A DNA stretch of 64,000 bases from Phreatobacter aquaticus (GCF_005160265.1 NZ_CP039865.1:4488828-4552827); one strand, 5' to 3'. Shown: positions 25,531 to 35,086, counted from the first letter of the stretch. Made by a program: numbers and translations. The notes: generated from the letters alone by a model not told the origin.

Positions 25531-25650
25531 GGATGGGGATGAATCGCCATGCTTCCTTGCCTTTGATCTGGCCCGGTGACACAACTCCGCGATCCGTCGA
25601 ACTGCGGAATGCGGTTGCCGCCGGGCCGTGCAATCGGACAGCGAAAAGCC

Positions 25651-25986
25651 ATGCGAACCGTCGCGGAAGAAGTTGAACGTTGCCTTCCCTACTTCGTGCG
25701 GCTCTGCGTGAACAGCGTCATTGTCAGCGGTGCGCCGCTCGACGAGGCGTCCCGCCACGTGGCGCTTGATCTGTCCGACAAGATGCGGCGCCAGCCCGGC
25801 ATGAGCGCCGATCAGCAGGACCACTTCTATTCAGCCCTCGAACAGCTGATCCAGCTCGTTTCGGCGCTTTCCCCCCGCCTGCCGCCAGACCTGCTGCGCG
25901 ACTTCGCCGAAAAGGCGACGCAGGCGCAGGTGGCATCGACGCTCGAACGGTCGCTGATGGGTGCGCTCAAGGCCGAGGCGATCTGA
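25651..25986 (+). CDS. Small helical cytoplasmic protein, hypothetical
   Basis: The 111-residue protein is predicted almost entirely helical, with EEVERCLPYFVRLCVNSVIV at the start and amphipathic helices after it, and has no membrane segment. I recognise no family. The frame is open to a GTG at 25576. ATG 25651 is chosen because it is nearest to the compact helical part. It sits 10 bases upstream of the GtrA gene on the same strand, so the two are probably translated from one transcript. Confidence 0.55.
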   Translation: MRTVAEEVERCLPYFVRLCVNSVIVSGAPLDEASRHVALDLSDKMRRQPGMSADQQDHFYSALEQLIQLVSALSPRLPPDLLRDFAEKATQAQVASTLERSLMGALKAEAI

Positions 25987-25996
25987 GGGCTCGGGC

Positions 25997-26410
25997 ATGG
26001 CAGCCTTTGCGCTGAACAATCCGTTCGTCCGGTTCGTGCTGACCGGGGGCTTTGCAGCCGGCGTCAATGTCGCGGTCCGCATCCTGCTGTCGATGATCCT
26101 CAGCTACGAGCTGGCGGTTGTCCTCGCCTATCTCGCGGGCATGACGACCGCCTACATTCTCATGCGCGCTTTCGTGTTCGATCGATCGGGATCATCGACA
26201 TCCGCCGAGTTCGGCCGGTTTGCGATCGTGAACCTGGTGTCCCTGGTCCAGGTCTGGATCATCAGCGTCGGCCTGGCCCGCTGGATATTCCCGGCTGTCG
26301 GCCTCACCTGGCACGCGGAGACGATCGCCCACGTGATCGGGGTGCTGAGCCCCGTCATCACGAGTTATCTCGGTCACCGCGCCTACACATTCGGCCGCCG
26401 CACGGACTAG
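25997..26410 (+). CDS. GtrA-family membrane protein
   Basis: The 137-residue protein has four membrane helices and the GtrA hallmarks: FVRFVLTGGFAAGVNVAVRI at the N-terminus, an AYLAGMTTAYILMRAFVF segment and a final SYLGHRAYTFGR. GtrA-like proteins are thought to help flip undecaprenyl-phosphate-linked sugars for cell-surface glycan modification. It is close to the family 4 glycosyltransferase. It overlaps the convergent AhpD-like gene by 4 bases. Confidence 0.88.
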   Translation: MAAFALNNPFVRFVLTGGFAAGVNVAVRILLSMILSYELAVVLAYLAGMTTAYILMRAFVFDRSGSSTSAEFGRFAIVNLVSLVQVWIISVGLARWIFPAVGLTWHAETIAHVIGVLSPVITSYLGHRAYTFGRRTD

Positions 26411-26979
26411 GCCTCCGGCGGCATGACCGGATCGCCGAGCGATTGCATCAGCCGGTTGGCATTGGCGAACATGGCGATGGAGTGGATGAGATCCAGGATC
26501 TCCAGGTCGCCGAGACCGGCATCGCGCAGCGGCTTGAGGTCGGCGGCTTTCATCGCGCCGGGGTCGCGGGTCAGCTTCTCGCTGAAGGCAATGATCGCAT
26601 CCTGCCGCGGGTCGAACGAGGCCTTCAGCCCCTCGTCGAACAGCCGCTGCATGACCTCGGGCTTCTTGGAAAGTTCCGCATAGCGGCGGGCATGGACCGA
26701 CGTGCAATAGACGCAGCCATTGACGATCGAGACGATGGCCGTGGCCAATTCCCGTTCGACGCGCGGCAGCCCGCGCGGCGCATACATCACGCTGTTGAAC
26801 AGCGCTCCGCGATGGATGAGCGAACCGGAATCGTGGGCCAGCGTCAGGAGATAGCGCGAGTGGCGCATGTTGGCGGGTGAGGTCTCGAGCGCCGCCAGCT
26901 GATCGGGCGTCGCTTCGGCCTCATCGAGCGGCGGCAGGCGCGGCTCCCATTCCACCGGCTGCAGGGTGAAGTGTGTCAT
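26407..26979 (-). CDS. AhpD-like peroxidase-related protein
   Basis: The 190-residue alpha-helical protein of the carboxymuconolactone decarboxylase/AhpD superfamily has the redox motif CVYCTSVHARR (CxxC followed by His), preceded by RVERELATAIVSIVNG. AhpD-type proteins reduce peroxides or act as disulfide carriers. It overlaps the upstream CMD-domain gene by 4 bases (ATGA). The two resemble, from memory, a paired set of families (Avi_7169 and Avi_7170 types) often near flavin monooxygenases and ABC solute-binding proteins. Both kinds of gene lie just upstream here. Confidence 0.85.
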   Translation of the reverse strand: MTHFTLQPVEWEPRLPPLDEAEATPDQLAALETSPANMRHSRYLLTLAHDSGSLIHRGALFNSVMYAPRGLPRVERELATAIVSIVNGCVYCTSVHARRYAELSKKPEVMQRLFDEGLKASFDPRQDAIIAFSEKLTRDPGAMKAADLKPLRDAGLGDLEILDLIHSIAMFANANRLMQSLGDPVMPPEA

Positions 26980-27473
26980 TGGCCGGCCTCCTCGGCAAGA
27001 ATGCGCAGGCCCGCGAGCACGCGGATCTCATAGGCCATGAAGGCCACGAGCTGCGTCAGCGCGACGATATCGCGTGAGGTGAGGCCGATCGCACGCAACC
27101 GGTCCATCGCGGCCGGATCCGTCCGCTCGGGATCCTCGGCCACCAGGTCGGCATAGGCCATCAGCATATCGAGCCGCTCGCCGCCGGGTTTCAGCCCCTC
27201 TGCCGCATCTGCATGGTCGCGGGCGCTTTCAGCGGCCAGGATCGCACGGAAATGCGCGGCAAAGGCCTTGTCGTGGGCGCTCGCCGCGATCCTCAGCCCG
27301 ATTGCCGCGCGTTCCGCCCGCGTGAGATTGCCGGGATCCGGCGGCTCGAAAAGGGCATCATAGGCCCCCTGCATCCGGGCCACGATATCGGGCCGCTGCC
27401 GGCGCAGGCCGGCAATGGGCGAATCCGGCGCAAGGCCGGCCAGGCGATCGATGAGATCGGCTGCATCTGTCAT
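26976..27473 (-). CDS. CMD-domain protein, partner of the AhpD-like enzyme
   Basis: The 165-residue helical protein resembles the carboxymuconolactone decarboxylase fold, with LTRAERAAIGLRIAASAHD and LTSRDIVALTQLVAFMAYE, but lacks the CxxC redox pair. It is therefore probably a non-redox partner of the AhpD-like protein to which it is translationally coupled. The start MTDAADLID at 27473 is preferred over an open extension to 27536. It lies 72 bases downstream of the flavin oxidoreductase gene. Confidence 0.78.
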   Translation of the reverse strand: MTDAADLIDRLAGLAPDSPIAGLRRQRPDIVARMQGAYDALFEPPDPGNLTRAERAAIGLRIAASAHDKAFAAHFRAILAAESARDHADAAEGLKPGGERLDMLMAYADLVAEDPERTDPAAMDRLRAIGLTSRDIVALTQLVAFMAYEIRVLAGLRILAEEAGQ

Positions 27474-27545
27474 CGGAAGCACTCTCAAGTCCTGATGGTC
27501 CGGGGCGGATCGTAGCGGCAGCGCACCCCACTGCACAGCCGCATC

Positions 27546-29018
27546 TCAGCCAGCCCCCAATGCCTCGGCATCGGTCCACTCGTCGCCGACAAGTTCGGGC
27601 TTGTCATAGGCATTGAGCGCCTGCCAGTGCCGTTCGATATCCCGACAGAACAGTTCGCCGGCAACCGCCTGGGCCAGCAGTGTCGCGCCCTCGCTGATCT
27701 TCGGGATGTCGCCGCTGATCTTGCCGAGGCTGAGGGTTGCCGCATGGTTGAAGCAGTGGAGATCGGCAAGGAAAGGCGCTTTGCCCGGCTCGCGCTCGGT
27801 GAAGGCAAAGCTTGGCGTGAGATAGGGGAAGCCCGCGAGCGATGAGCTCTCGAGACCTGGCGGTGGGCTGTAGCGGTCGCGCCAGGCGGCGATAGCGGCG
27901 GAGAAAGCGGCAAGCTCCGGCCTGACATCGATCTCGACGGTGAAGCCGGTGCCGAGGATCAGGAGATCGGCTGTGAAATGCCGGCCACGCGTCGTCTCGA
28001 TCTCCAGTTGTCCGTCGTTCTCGCGCAAGGCCGCGATCCCTGACCCCAGATGGAAGCTCGCATTGCCGTGACGGCTGACCCGGAGCGTCGAGTTTTGCGG
28101 CGCCGGCGTCTGCTCCTGGTCGGCATAGCGCATGAAGCGCCAGCGCCAGGCATCGCTCATCACCGGAAAGCCGAGTGTGAAGCCCTGGCTGCCAATGCCC
28201 ATCATCTTGTTGATGCGTGGCATCTCGGCGCGCCGGATGAGCAGCCGCACCTCGGCCGCACCGTGTTCCAGCGCCTCGGCAGCATTGTCCATGGCCGAGG
28301 CACCGCCACCGATCACGACAACACGCTTGCCGCGCAGCTGCTCGAAATCGATCGGATCGGCCGAATGGGCCCAGAGGCGCCGATCCACGCCCGCAACGAA
28401 GTCCGGAATCGCCGCCCGTCCCAGGCCCGCCCGGCCGGTGGCCAGCACCACCTTGCGGGCAAAGATCGGGCTGCCATTGGCAAGGTCGAGCCGGAACAGG
28501 CCGGCCTCGGGCAAGATCGCCGTCACCTCCACGCCATTCTCCACCGGCACGGCCAGCACTTTCCGGAACCAGTTGAGATATTCCATCCACATGGTGCGCG
28601 GGATGCGGTAGAGCGCGGCCCAGCTGGCCTCGCCAAACTGGGCCTCGTACCAGGCCCGGAATGTCAGCGACGGCATGCCAAGCGCCGGCCCCAGCAATTC
28701 CTTTGGCGAGCGCAGCGTCTCCATGCGGGCATAGGTGACCCAGGGCCCCTCTTCCCCCGCGGGGCTCGCGTCGAGAATGCGGATATTGCGCACGCCTGAG
28801 CGCACAAGCGCGACCGCCGCGGTCAGGCCCGACATCCCGCCGCCGATCACCACGACATCGCTGGCAAGGCCGCCATCGGGCGCCGGCGTCGGCGGCACCC
28901 AGTTCGGTGGCGGATAGTTCAGGCAGGAAAGATCATAAGCGAGCCGCGCCTCAAGCTCCGCCAGGCTGGCGGCGTGGGGATGAACGGTCTGCGGCGGTCG
29001 ATGCGAAAGAAGGCCCAT
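27546..29018 (-). CDS. FAD-dependent NAD(P)-binding oxidoreductase (flavin monooxygenase-like)
   Basis: The 490-residue protein has an FAD-binding VVVIGGGMSGLTAAVALVRSG near residues 55-75 and a second nucleotide-binding VVVIGGGASAMDNAAEA near residue 245. An ILGTGF motif (ATG-type) is near residue 355. The pattern fits class B flavin monooxygenase-like enzymes that oxygenate small organic substrates with NADPH. It is upstream of the CMD/AhpD pair and downstream of a peptide-type solute-binding protein on the same strand, so the four genes may form one catabolic unit. The substrate is unknown. Confidence 0.85.
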   Translation of the reverse strand: MGLLSHRPPQTVHPHAASLAELEARLAYDLSCLNYPPPNWVPPTPAPDGGLASDVVVIGGGMSGLTAAVALVRSGVRNIRILDASPAGEEGPWVTYARMETLRSPKELLGPALGMPSLTFRAWYEAQFGEASWAALYRIPRTMWMEYLNWFRKVLAVPVENGVEVTAILPEAGLFRLDLANGSPIFARKVVLATGRAGLGRAAIPDFVAGVDRRLWAHSADPIDFEQLRGKRVVVIGGGASAMDNAAEALEHGAAEVRLLIRRAEMPRINKMMGIGSQGFTLGFPVMSDAWRWRFMRYADQEQTPAPQNSTLRVSRHGNASFHLGSGIAALRENDGQLEIETTRGRHFTADLLILGTGFTVEIDVRPELAAFSAAIAAWRDRYSPPPGLESSSLAGFPYLTPSFAFTEREPGKAPFLADLHCFNHAATLSLGKISGDIPKISEGATLLAQAVAGELFCRDIERHWQALNAYDKPELVGDEWTDAEALGAG

Positions 29019-29123
29019 GAAACGAGCCTAGCGAGGCGCCCCAGCAGTGTCGACGCCGCGAGAGCCTTCTGTTCGTGGAATTTGCTGCAGAGCAACAATG
29101 CGCTGGCGGCGGGTCGGACCGCT

Positions 29124-30692
29124 TCAGACATCGACCTCCCAGAACATCGGATAGGACGATTGTGGCAGGTTCTTCAGGTTGGAGCGATAGCCCGCAGGAA
29201 TCGTGAACTGGCCCCACATCACGGCCGGCGTCAGCTCATAGGCGATGGCCTGGATTTCGGCGGCAATGCGCTTGCGGCCCGCCTCGTCCTCGGCCTGGCC
29301 GAAAGCCTTGAGCAGGGTCGGGATGCGGGTGTCGCAGGACCAGCCGGGATAATCCGCGCAGGTCGAGGCGATGTAGAAATGGTTCAACGGCGACAGCATG
29401 TCGGTGCCGTTGGAATAGACGGCGAACATCGACCAGCCGTCCTTCTTGGCGCGCCGGGCCAGCACAGTGCCCCAGTCCATGGTCTGCGCATCGACCTTGA
29501 AACCGGCATCCTTCATGTTCTGCGCCAGCACCTGGGCTGCCGTCTGGCTGATCGAGCCGGCGACCTCCAGGATCACCACCGGCTCGCCCTTGTAGCTCGT
29601 GGCCTTCAGCGCCTCGCGGGCGGCGGCGATATCGACCTTGGCCACCTCTGACCCGGCCGTCGTGCTGTAAGGCGCATCGCACATCCAGAACGACGGGCAT
29701 TGCGGAGCACGGAATTCCTCCGGCACGCCGATGGCCGACAGGATCGACGACTGGTCGACCAGCTTCCACAGCACGCGCCGGATCGCCGGATCGTTGAAGG
29801 GCGGAAACTCGTGATTGAGCCGGAAATTGCCCTGGAACTGATGAATGCCGCCAATGCCGAGGAGCTTGACGTTCCGCTCGCGCTTGAGGTTCGCCAGCAT
29901 GTCGAACGGCAGGTACTGCATGTAGTCGATCTCGCCCTTGATCAGCGCGCTTGCGCCGGTCAACTGGTCAGGCATGACCTTGAGTTCGACCTGATCGATC
30001 TTGACCCGCTTGCCGCCGGCCAGAAAGTCGGCAGGCTCGGCGCGCGGCACATAATCGGCATTGCGTTCGAGGACCATCACGTTGCCCGACTTCCACAGGT
30101 CGGGACGGAACTTGAACGGGCCGGATCCGATCGGCGTGGTGATCCGCTGGTCACCCGAGGTGTTGGCCAGCCGCTCCGGCATCATCACGGGCAGCGGCGC
30201 ATTGGCCTTGCCGAGTGTCGGCAGCATCAAGGGGAACGGCTCCTTGAGCTGAATGGTGAAGGTCTTGGCATCCTTGGCGGCCATGGAGGCCGTCGCCGCC
30301 TTCAGCATGCGGCCCAGCGCATCACGCGGCGACCAGCGGTTGATGGACGCCACACATTCGGCAGCGGTCACCGGCGGCCCATCATGCCATTTCAGGCCGT
30401 CGCGCAGCGTGAAGGTCCAGGTCAGCTTGTCGGCCGAGACCTCATAGGCCCCGACCATCTGCGGCTTGATCTCGCCCTTGCCGTCCATGGCGAACAGCGT
30501 GTCGAAGACGTGCAGGCCGAAGGTCCGGGTGATCGCTGCGGTGGTGAAATGCGGGTCGAAGATCACGACCTCGGATTCCAGCACCACCTTCAGCGTCTTG
30601 GCGGCGTGCGCCTCGCGAGGGCGCAGAACCGTGGCGGCGGCGAGCGCCGCGCCTCCGGCCAGAATGTCGCGGCGAGCAATCTCGATGGCCAT
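29124..30692 (-). CDS. ABC transporter solute-binding protein, family 5, Tat-exported
   Basis: The 522-residue periplasmic binding protein of the peptide/opine/nickel family has an N-terminal twin-arginine signal (EIARRDILAGGAALAAA, cleavage after AHA). TWTFTLRDGLKWHDGPPVTA is the classic family 5 segment, followed by VKIDQVEL and a GEIDYMQYLP stretch. ATG 30692 has AAGGA about 9 bases upstream; the longer frame to 30863 is not signal-like. No ABC permease or ATPase genes are adjacent, so it is either an orphan or served by distant transporter genes. It is divergent from the first amidase gene. Confidence 0.9.
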   Translation of the reverse strand: MAIEIARRDILAGGAALAAATVLRPREAHAAKTLKVVLESEVVIFDPHFTTAAITRTFGLHVFDTLFAMDGKGEIKPQMVGAYEVSADKLTWTFTLRDGLKWHDGPPVTAAECVASINRWSPRDALGRMLKAATASMAAKDAKTFTIQLKEPFPLMLPTLGKANAPLPVMMPERLANTSGDQRITTPIGSGPFKFRPDLWKSGNVMVLERNADYVPRAEPADFLAGGKRVKIDQVELKVMPDQLTGASALIKGEIDYMQYLPFDMLANLKRERNVKLLGIGGIHQFQGNFRLNHEFPPFNDPAIRRVLWKLVDQSSILSAIGVPEEFRAPQCPSFWMCDAPYSTTAGSEVAKVDIAAAREALKATSYKGEPVVILEVAGSISQTAAQVLAQNMKDAGFKVDAQTMDWGTVLARRAKKDGWSMFAVYSNGTDMLSPLNHFYIASTCADYPGWSCDTRIPTLLKAFGQAEDEAGRKRIAAEIQAIAYELTPAVMWGQFTIPAGYRSNLKNLPQSSYPMFWEVDV

Positions 30693-30977
30693 GGGCGTGC
30701 TTCCTTGGGCGTCCGGGTTGCGGGGGAACTCGGGGCAGGTCGTCGGGGAATGAAGCAATGCACGTGAAGGCTGGAACGGGGACGATATCCGCTCCCGGGC
30801 CGGGCGCAATCGCGTGTGCAGTGCGATCCGGCTTTTGCAGGCCTGCCGTGCGACAGGTCTCATCGGTCAGACAGCCCGTGGACGCCACCGGCGAGTGCGG
30901 CCAAGATCGACGCCCGCGCTTTGTGGCGCGCTGCCGGCGGCACCACTGCCCGGCCTTTCCAGGATCGAGGGTCCCCG
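30693..30977. promoter_or_regulatory. Divergent promoter region between solute-binding protein and amidase genes
   Basis: These 285 bases separate two divergent units and must hold both promoters. I see no strong -35/-10 pair and no convincing palindrome beyond a weak CCTG/CAGG repeat near 30840-30855. No gene is supported here; the open extensions of both neighbours look non-coding. Confidence 0.3.
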
Positions 30978-32411
30978 ATGTCCGGTTCTGATCTCCTGTT
31001 CATGCCCGCAAGCCAGGCCGCCGCCTTGATCCGGAAGCGGAAGCTCTCTTCGGTCGACTATGTCGAGGCGGTGCTTGCCGCCATCGACCGCGCGCAGCCC
31101 AAGCTCAATTGCTTCGTCACCGTGATGCGCGACGAAGCTCTGCGCGACGCCAGGCTGGCCGACGAGGCGGTGGCGAATGGCGAGGCGATCGGGCCGCTCC
31201 ACGGCGTGCCTGTCCACATCAAGGACCTGATCGACGTGAAGGGGGTGAAGACCACCCATGGCAGCGCGATCTATGCCGACAATATCGCGAGCAAGGACGA
31301 CATCCTGACCACGCGCCTGCGACAGGCCGGCGCCGTCATCGTCGCCAAGACGACGACGCCGGAATTTGGCGTGAAGGGCATGACCGACGGTCCGAGCTTT
31401 GGCATCACCCGCAATCCCTGGAACCTCGGTCGGACCGCCGGCGGATCGAGCGGCGGCGCCGCCGCAGCGGTTGCTGCGGGTCTCGCCCCCCTCGGCCTCG
31501 GCACCGATGGCGCCGGCTCGATCCGCGGCCCGGCCGCCTGTTGCGGGCTGGTCGGCCTGAAGGCAACCCTCGGCGCCGTGCCGGCCGATACCTCCCGCGA
31601 TGCCTTCGGCAACAATGTCTATGCCGGGCCGCTTAGCCGCACTGTCACCGATGCCGCCATCATGCATGCGGTTCTGACCGGTCCGAGCCCCCGCGATCCC
31701 TGGTCGCAGACCGGCGAGGACCGCCGGGCGCTGTCGCCGACGCTGGTCTCCGGCGACCTCTCGGCCATCCGCATCGGCTATGTCGAGCGCACAGCCAATC
31801 CGCGCGTCTCCGCCGACGTCCTGAAGAACACCAAGGCCTGCCTCGATGCCTGGGACGCCATGGGCGCCGACATCGAGGAGGTCACCGACGCGATCGACTG
31901 GATTGAGATGGACGGCCGCATCCTCTACCAGGCCAATTTCGCGGTGTTCTGCGCGCAATTCCTGCCGCGCTGGCAAAACCAGATGGACCCGGTGACGCTG
32001 GCCTTCATGGAGCGGGGCGCGAAGTTCTCGGTCGCCGATTTCCGCAATGCCCAATTTGCCCGCACCGCCCTGTTCCGCCAGATCCAGACGCTGTTCGAGC
32101 GCTATGATTTTCTCGTCATGCCGACCAATACCCGCTCGGCCCTGCCGGTTGAGTTCGATGCCGCCAATGACGAGGTCGAGGTCGACGGCGTGAAGTCCGG
32201 CATCACCCGCCTCGGCTGGAACTCCTACCAATACCCGTTCAACCTGACGGGCCATCCGGCGCTCGCCCTGCCCTCGGGCTTTGCCTCGGACGGCCTGCCG
32301 ACCAGCGTGCAGATCGTCGGCAAATGGGGCGCCGAGACCGACGTGCTGCGTCTTGGCGGCCTGCTTGAGCAGGCGCGCCCCTGGACGCATCTGAAGCCCC
32401 CGGCATTGTAG
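30978..32411 (+). CDS. Amidase signature family enzyme (first of a tandem pair)
   Basis: The 477-residue amidase hydrolyses carboxamides through a Ser-cisSer-Lys triad. The lysine is in PVHIKDLIDVKG (K82), the cis-serine lies in GGSSGG near residue 157, and the nucleophile is in GTDGAGSIRGPA near residue 182. GEGG-like ends and PFNLTGHPALALPSG complete the family pattern. The start has GAGGG 7 bases upstream. It lies 11 bases before a second amidase gene. The two are clearly homologous but diverged, suggesting different substrates. Confidence 0.92.
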   Translation: MSGSDLLFMPASQAAALIRKRKLSSVDYVEAVLAAIDRAQPKLNCFVTVMRDEALRDARLADEAVANGEAIGPLHGVPVHIKDLIDVKGVKTTHGSAIYADNIASKDDILTTRLRQAGAVIVAKTTTPEFGVKGMTDGPSFGITRNPWNLGRTAGGSSGGAAAAVAAGLAPLGLGTDGAGSIRGPAACCGLVGLKATLGAVPADTSRDAFGNNVYAGPLSRTVTDAAIMHAVLTGPSPRDPWSQTGEDRRALSPTLVSGDLSAIRIGYVERTANPRVSADVLKNTKACLDAWDAMGADIEEVTDAIDWIEMDGRILYQANFAVFCAQFLPRWQNQMDPVTLAFMERGAKFSVADFRNAQFARTALFRQIQTLFERYDFLVMPTNTRSALPVEFDAANDEVEVDGVKSGITRLGWNSYQYPFNLTGHPALALPSGFASDGLPTSVQIVGKWGAETDVLRLGGLLEQARPWTHLKPPAL

Positions 32412-32422
32412 AGGACGATCCC

Positions 32423-33847
32423 ATGAACGACGCCGATTGCTTCCTCTCCATCGCCGACCTCGGCGAGCGCTATGCCTCTGGCGACCTGACGGTTGGCCGC
32501 GTCACCACCATGCATCTGGAGCGCCTCGCCCGGCTGGAGCCGGTGCTGAACGCCTTCCAGATCGTCGATGTCGAAGGCGCGATGGCGGCCGCCCAGGCGA
32601 GCGATGCGCGCTGGCAGAAGGGCTACCCGATCGGCCCGCTCGACGGCATCACGGTGTCCATCAAGGACAATGTCGATGTGAAGGGCTTCCCCACCCGTCA
32701 CGGCTCGAAGACCAGTGATCCCGCCCCTGCGGCGGCGGATTCCCCCGTCGTGGCAAGGCTTCGCGAAGCCGGCGCCATCATCCTCGGCAAGACCCGCCTG
32801 CCGGAATTCGGCTGGAAGGGCCTGACCGACGGCCCCCTCCAGCAGGGCCCGACACGCAATCCCTGGAACCCCGCGACGTCGCCGGGTGGCTCATCGGGCG
32901 GTGCAGCGGCAGCCGTTGCGGCCGGCATCGGCACCATCGCCTTCGGCAATGATGGCGGCGGCTCGATCCGCATCCCCGCCAATCTCTGCGGGCTCTACGG
33001 CATCAAGCCGACCTTCGGCCGCGTGCCGCATCATCTGCAGGAGGGCATGTTTGCAACCCTCGTTGCGGGCGGCCCGATCACCCGCAATGTGGCGGACGCC
33101 ATCGTCACGCTGGAGGTGATGGCAAAACCCGATGACCGCGACTGGTTCGCCCTGCCGAAGCCGCAACCGGGCTGGCTCGACAATGTGCAGCCGAAGCTCA
33201 AGGGCCTGCGCATCGCCTATGCGCCGGTACTGGGCGAGATCGGCGCCGATGCCGAGGTCCGCGCCGGGGTCGACGCCGCCATCGCCACGCTGCGATCCCA
33301 CGGCGCCGAGATCACCGAGGTCGGCTCGATCATCGGCGAGTTGAAGAAGAGCTTCGAGAATTACTGGATCGGCGCCTTCGCCCGCCGCCTGCGCCTGATC
33401 GGGGAGGCCCGCTGGGGCGAGCTTGACCCGACTTTCCTGGATGTCGCGCGCCGCGGCCTGACCGTCACCATCGATCAATTGCTGGAGGGCGAAGCGGCTC
33501 GCGCGGCGCTCGGCCGTCAATTTGCGGCCTTCCACCGCGACTACGACCTGCTGCTCACCCCCACCATGCCGCATGTCGCCCCGCCGGTGGAGACGATCTA
33601 CCATTGCCAGGCCTATGACCGCTGGCGCGACAGCGTGCCCTTCACCCTGCCCTTCAACCTGACGGGTCAGCCGGCCGCGACGCTGCTCTGCGGCCTGTCG
33701 CAGGGCGGATTGCCAATCGGCCTGCAGGTGGTCGGTCCGAAATATTCGGAGCGGCTGATCCTGGAGGCGAGCCTCGCCATTGAGGCGGCGCTCGCCCTGC
33801 CCCAGCCGCATCCGGTGCTTCTCGCATCCCTGGCGAAGATGGCCTGA
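32423..33847 (+). CDS. Amidase signature family enzyme (second of a tandem pair)
   Basis: The 474-residue amidase has the triad in VSIKDNVDVKG, GGSSGGAAAAVAAG and GNDGGGSIRIPA. PFNLTGQPAATLLCG is near the C-terminus, in the family's substrate-binding region. It resembles aspartyl/glutamyl-tRNA amidotransferase A subunits in its core, but no GatB or GatC gene is near, so a role in amide catabolism is more likely. It is co-directional with the first amidase and convergent with the aminotransferase gene 3 bases downstream. Confidence 0.92.
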   Translation: MNDADCFLSIADLGERYASGDLTVGRVTTMHLERLARLEPVLNAFQIVDVEGAMAAAQASDARWQKGYPIGPLDGITVSIKDNVDVKGFPTRHGSKTSDPAPAAADSPVVARLREAGAIILGKTRLPEFGWKGLTDGPLQQGPTRNPWNPATSPGGSSGGAAAAVAAGIGTIAFGNDGGGSIRIPANLCGLYGIKPTFGRVPHHLQEGMFATLVAGGPITRNVADAIVTLEVMAKPDDRDWFALPKPQPGWLDNVQPKLKGLRIAYAPVLGEIGADAEVRAGVDAAIATLRSHGAEITEVGSIIGELKKSFENYWIGAFARRLRLIGEARWGELDPTFLDVARRGLTVTIDQLLEGEAARAALGRQFAAFHRDYDLLLTPTMPHVAPPVETIYHCQAYDRWRDSVPFTLPFNLTGQPAATLLCGLSQGGLPIGLQVVGPKYSERLILEASLAIEAALALPQPHPVLLASLAKMA

Positions 33848-33850
33848 GCC

Positions 33851-35086
33851 TCAGCCGATCGCGGCCACCATCGCAAAACCGGCATCGGCCGCTTCGATCG
33901 CGCGGTCGATGTCGGCGGGTGTGTGGGCGCAGGACAGGAACATGTTGTGCTTGGGGTGGAAATAGGCCCCGGCGCGCAGGCTCGCGCTGCAGAAGGCCGA
34001 GCCCTTGGCGAAATCGGCATCGTCGGCAAACAGCATGAGCGGCATCTGCGGCGGGCCGCTATGGGTGATCGTGATCCCGTGCTTGGCAGCCCCTGCCGAA
34101 AGGCCCGCTCTGAGACGCTCGCCCATGGCCTTCATGTGGGCCGGACCATCGAGGCGGACGAGTTCGGTGAGCGTTGCAAGCGCTGCCGCCATCGGCACCG
34201 CCTCGCACCAGAAGGATCCGGTCGTGAAGATCTTGGTGGCAGGCTCGCGCCAGCGCTCGGCCCCGGTGATCGCACCGAGCGGATAGCCATTGGCGATTGC
34301 CTTGCTCCAGGCGGAAAGGTCCGGCCGGACGCCGATCGTCTCCCACGAGCCGCCGAGATGCAGGCGGAAGCCGGCGCGGACATCATCGAGGATCAGCGCT
34401 GCACCGGTTTCATCGCAGAGTTCGCGCATACGGCGCGCAAAGGCTGGATCGGGCATGTCCAGCGCCCGCGCCATGTCATGGCGGAAGGCTGTGACGAGGA
34501 TGGCAGCGAGATCGCCACCCGCCTGATCGACCGCCGCCTCCAGGCTCGCGATGTCGTTATAGTCGTAGTGGAGGATATGGGCGCGGTCCTCGGTGGTAAC
34601 GCCCGCCATCGAAGGCGAGCACCAGGGCACCGCGCCGTGATAGCTGCCCTTGGCGACCAGCAATTTGCGCTTTCCCGTGCCGGCGCGGGCAATCGTGACG
34701 CAGGCTGTCGTGGCGTCGCCGCCATTCTTCTGGAACAGGCACCAGTCGGCATGGGGGATCATGTCGACCATGCGCTCGGCGAGATCGACCAGCACGGGCG
34801 CCGGGCCGTTCAGCGTATCGCCAAGCCTGCGCTGCGCCTCCGCTGCCGCCTCGACCGCGGGATGATGGTGGCCCAGCACGACCGGCCCCCAGCTGCACAT
34901 GAAGTCGACATAGGAATTGCCGTCGACATCGACGAGCCGACAGCCCTCCCCGCTCCTGAAGTATTGCGGATAGCCCTCGGGCAGGTTCTTGGCGTTGAGA
35001 TGGCCCCACAGGCCGCCAGGGATCACCTTGGCAGCGCGGGCGCGGAGGGCTGTGTCGGCTGAGTTCGGGAGATGGGGGTGGGTCAT
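33851..35086 (-). CDS. Class III aminotransferase (glutamate-1-semialdehyde aminomutase-like)
   Basis: The 411-residue PLP enzyme has AAKVIPGGLWGHLNAKNLPEG near the N-terminus, an NGGDATTACVTIARAGTGKRK cofactor-phosphate region, DDVRAGFR in place of the usual DEV, and the PLP lysine in AWSKAIANGYPLGAITG (about residue 262). It transfers amino groups to or within small oxo-acids. It resembles the aminomutase-like branch rather than true HemL because it lies with amidases and not with haem genes. The substrate is unknown. Confidence 0.87.
   Translation of the reverse strand: MTHPHLPNSADTALRARAAKVIPGGLWGHLNAKNLPEGYPQYFRSGEGCRLVDVDGNSYVDFMCSWGPVVLGHHHPAVEAAAEAQRRLGDTLNGPAPVLVDLAERMVDMIPHADWCLFQKNGGDATTACVTIARAGTGKRKLLVAKGSYHGAVPWCSPSMAGVTTEDRAHILHYDYNDIASLEAAVDQAGGDLAAILVTAFRHDMARALDMPDPAFARRMRELCDETGAALILDDVRAGFRLHLGGSWETIGVRPDLSAWSKAIANGYPLGAITGAERWREPATKIFTTGSFWCEAVPMAAALATLTELVRLDGPAHMKAMGERLRAGLSAGAAKHGITITHSGPPQMPLMLFADDADFAKGSAFCSASLRAGAYFHPKHNMFLSCAHTPADIDRAIEAADAGFAMVAAIG

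Noticed and set aside
24257-25633. Upstream extension of the type I secretion ABC frame
   Set aside because: It overlaps the family 4 glycosyltransferase in another frame and lacks ABC exporter features; composition is Arg-rich.
32423-33847. Second amidase as a tRNA amidotransferase GatA
   Set aside because: No GatB or GatC genes are near, and its pairing with another amidase fits catabolism better; kept as a general amidase.
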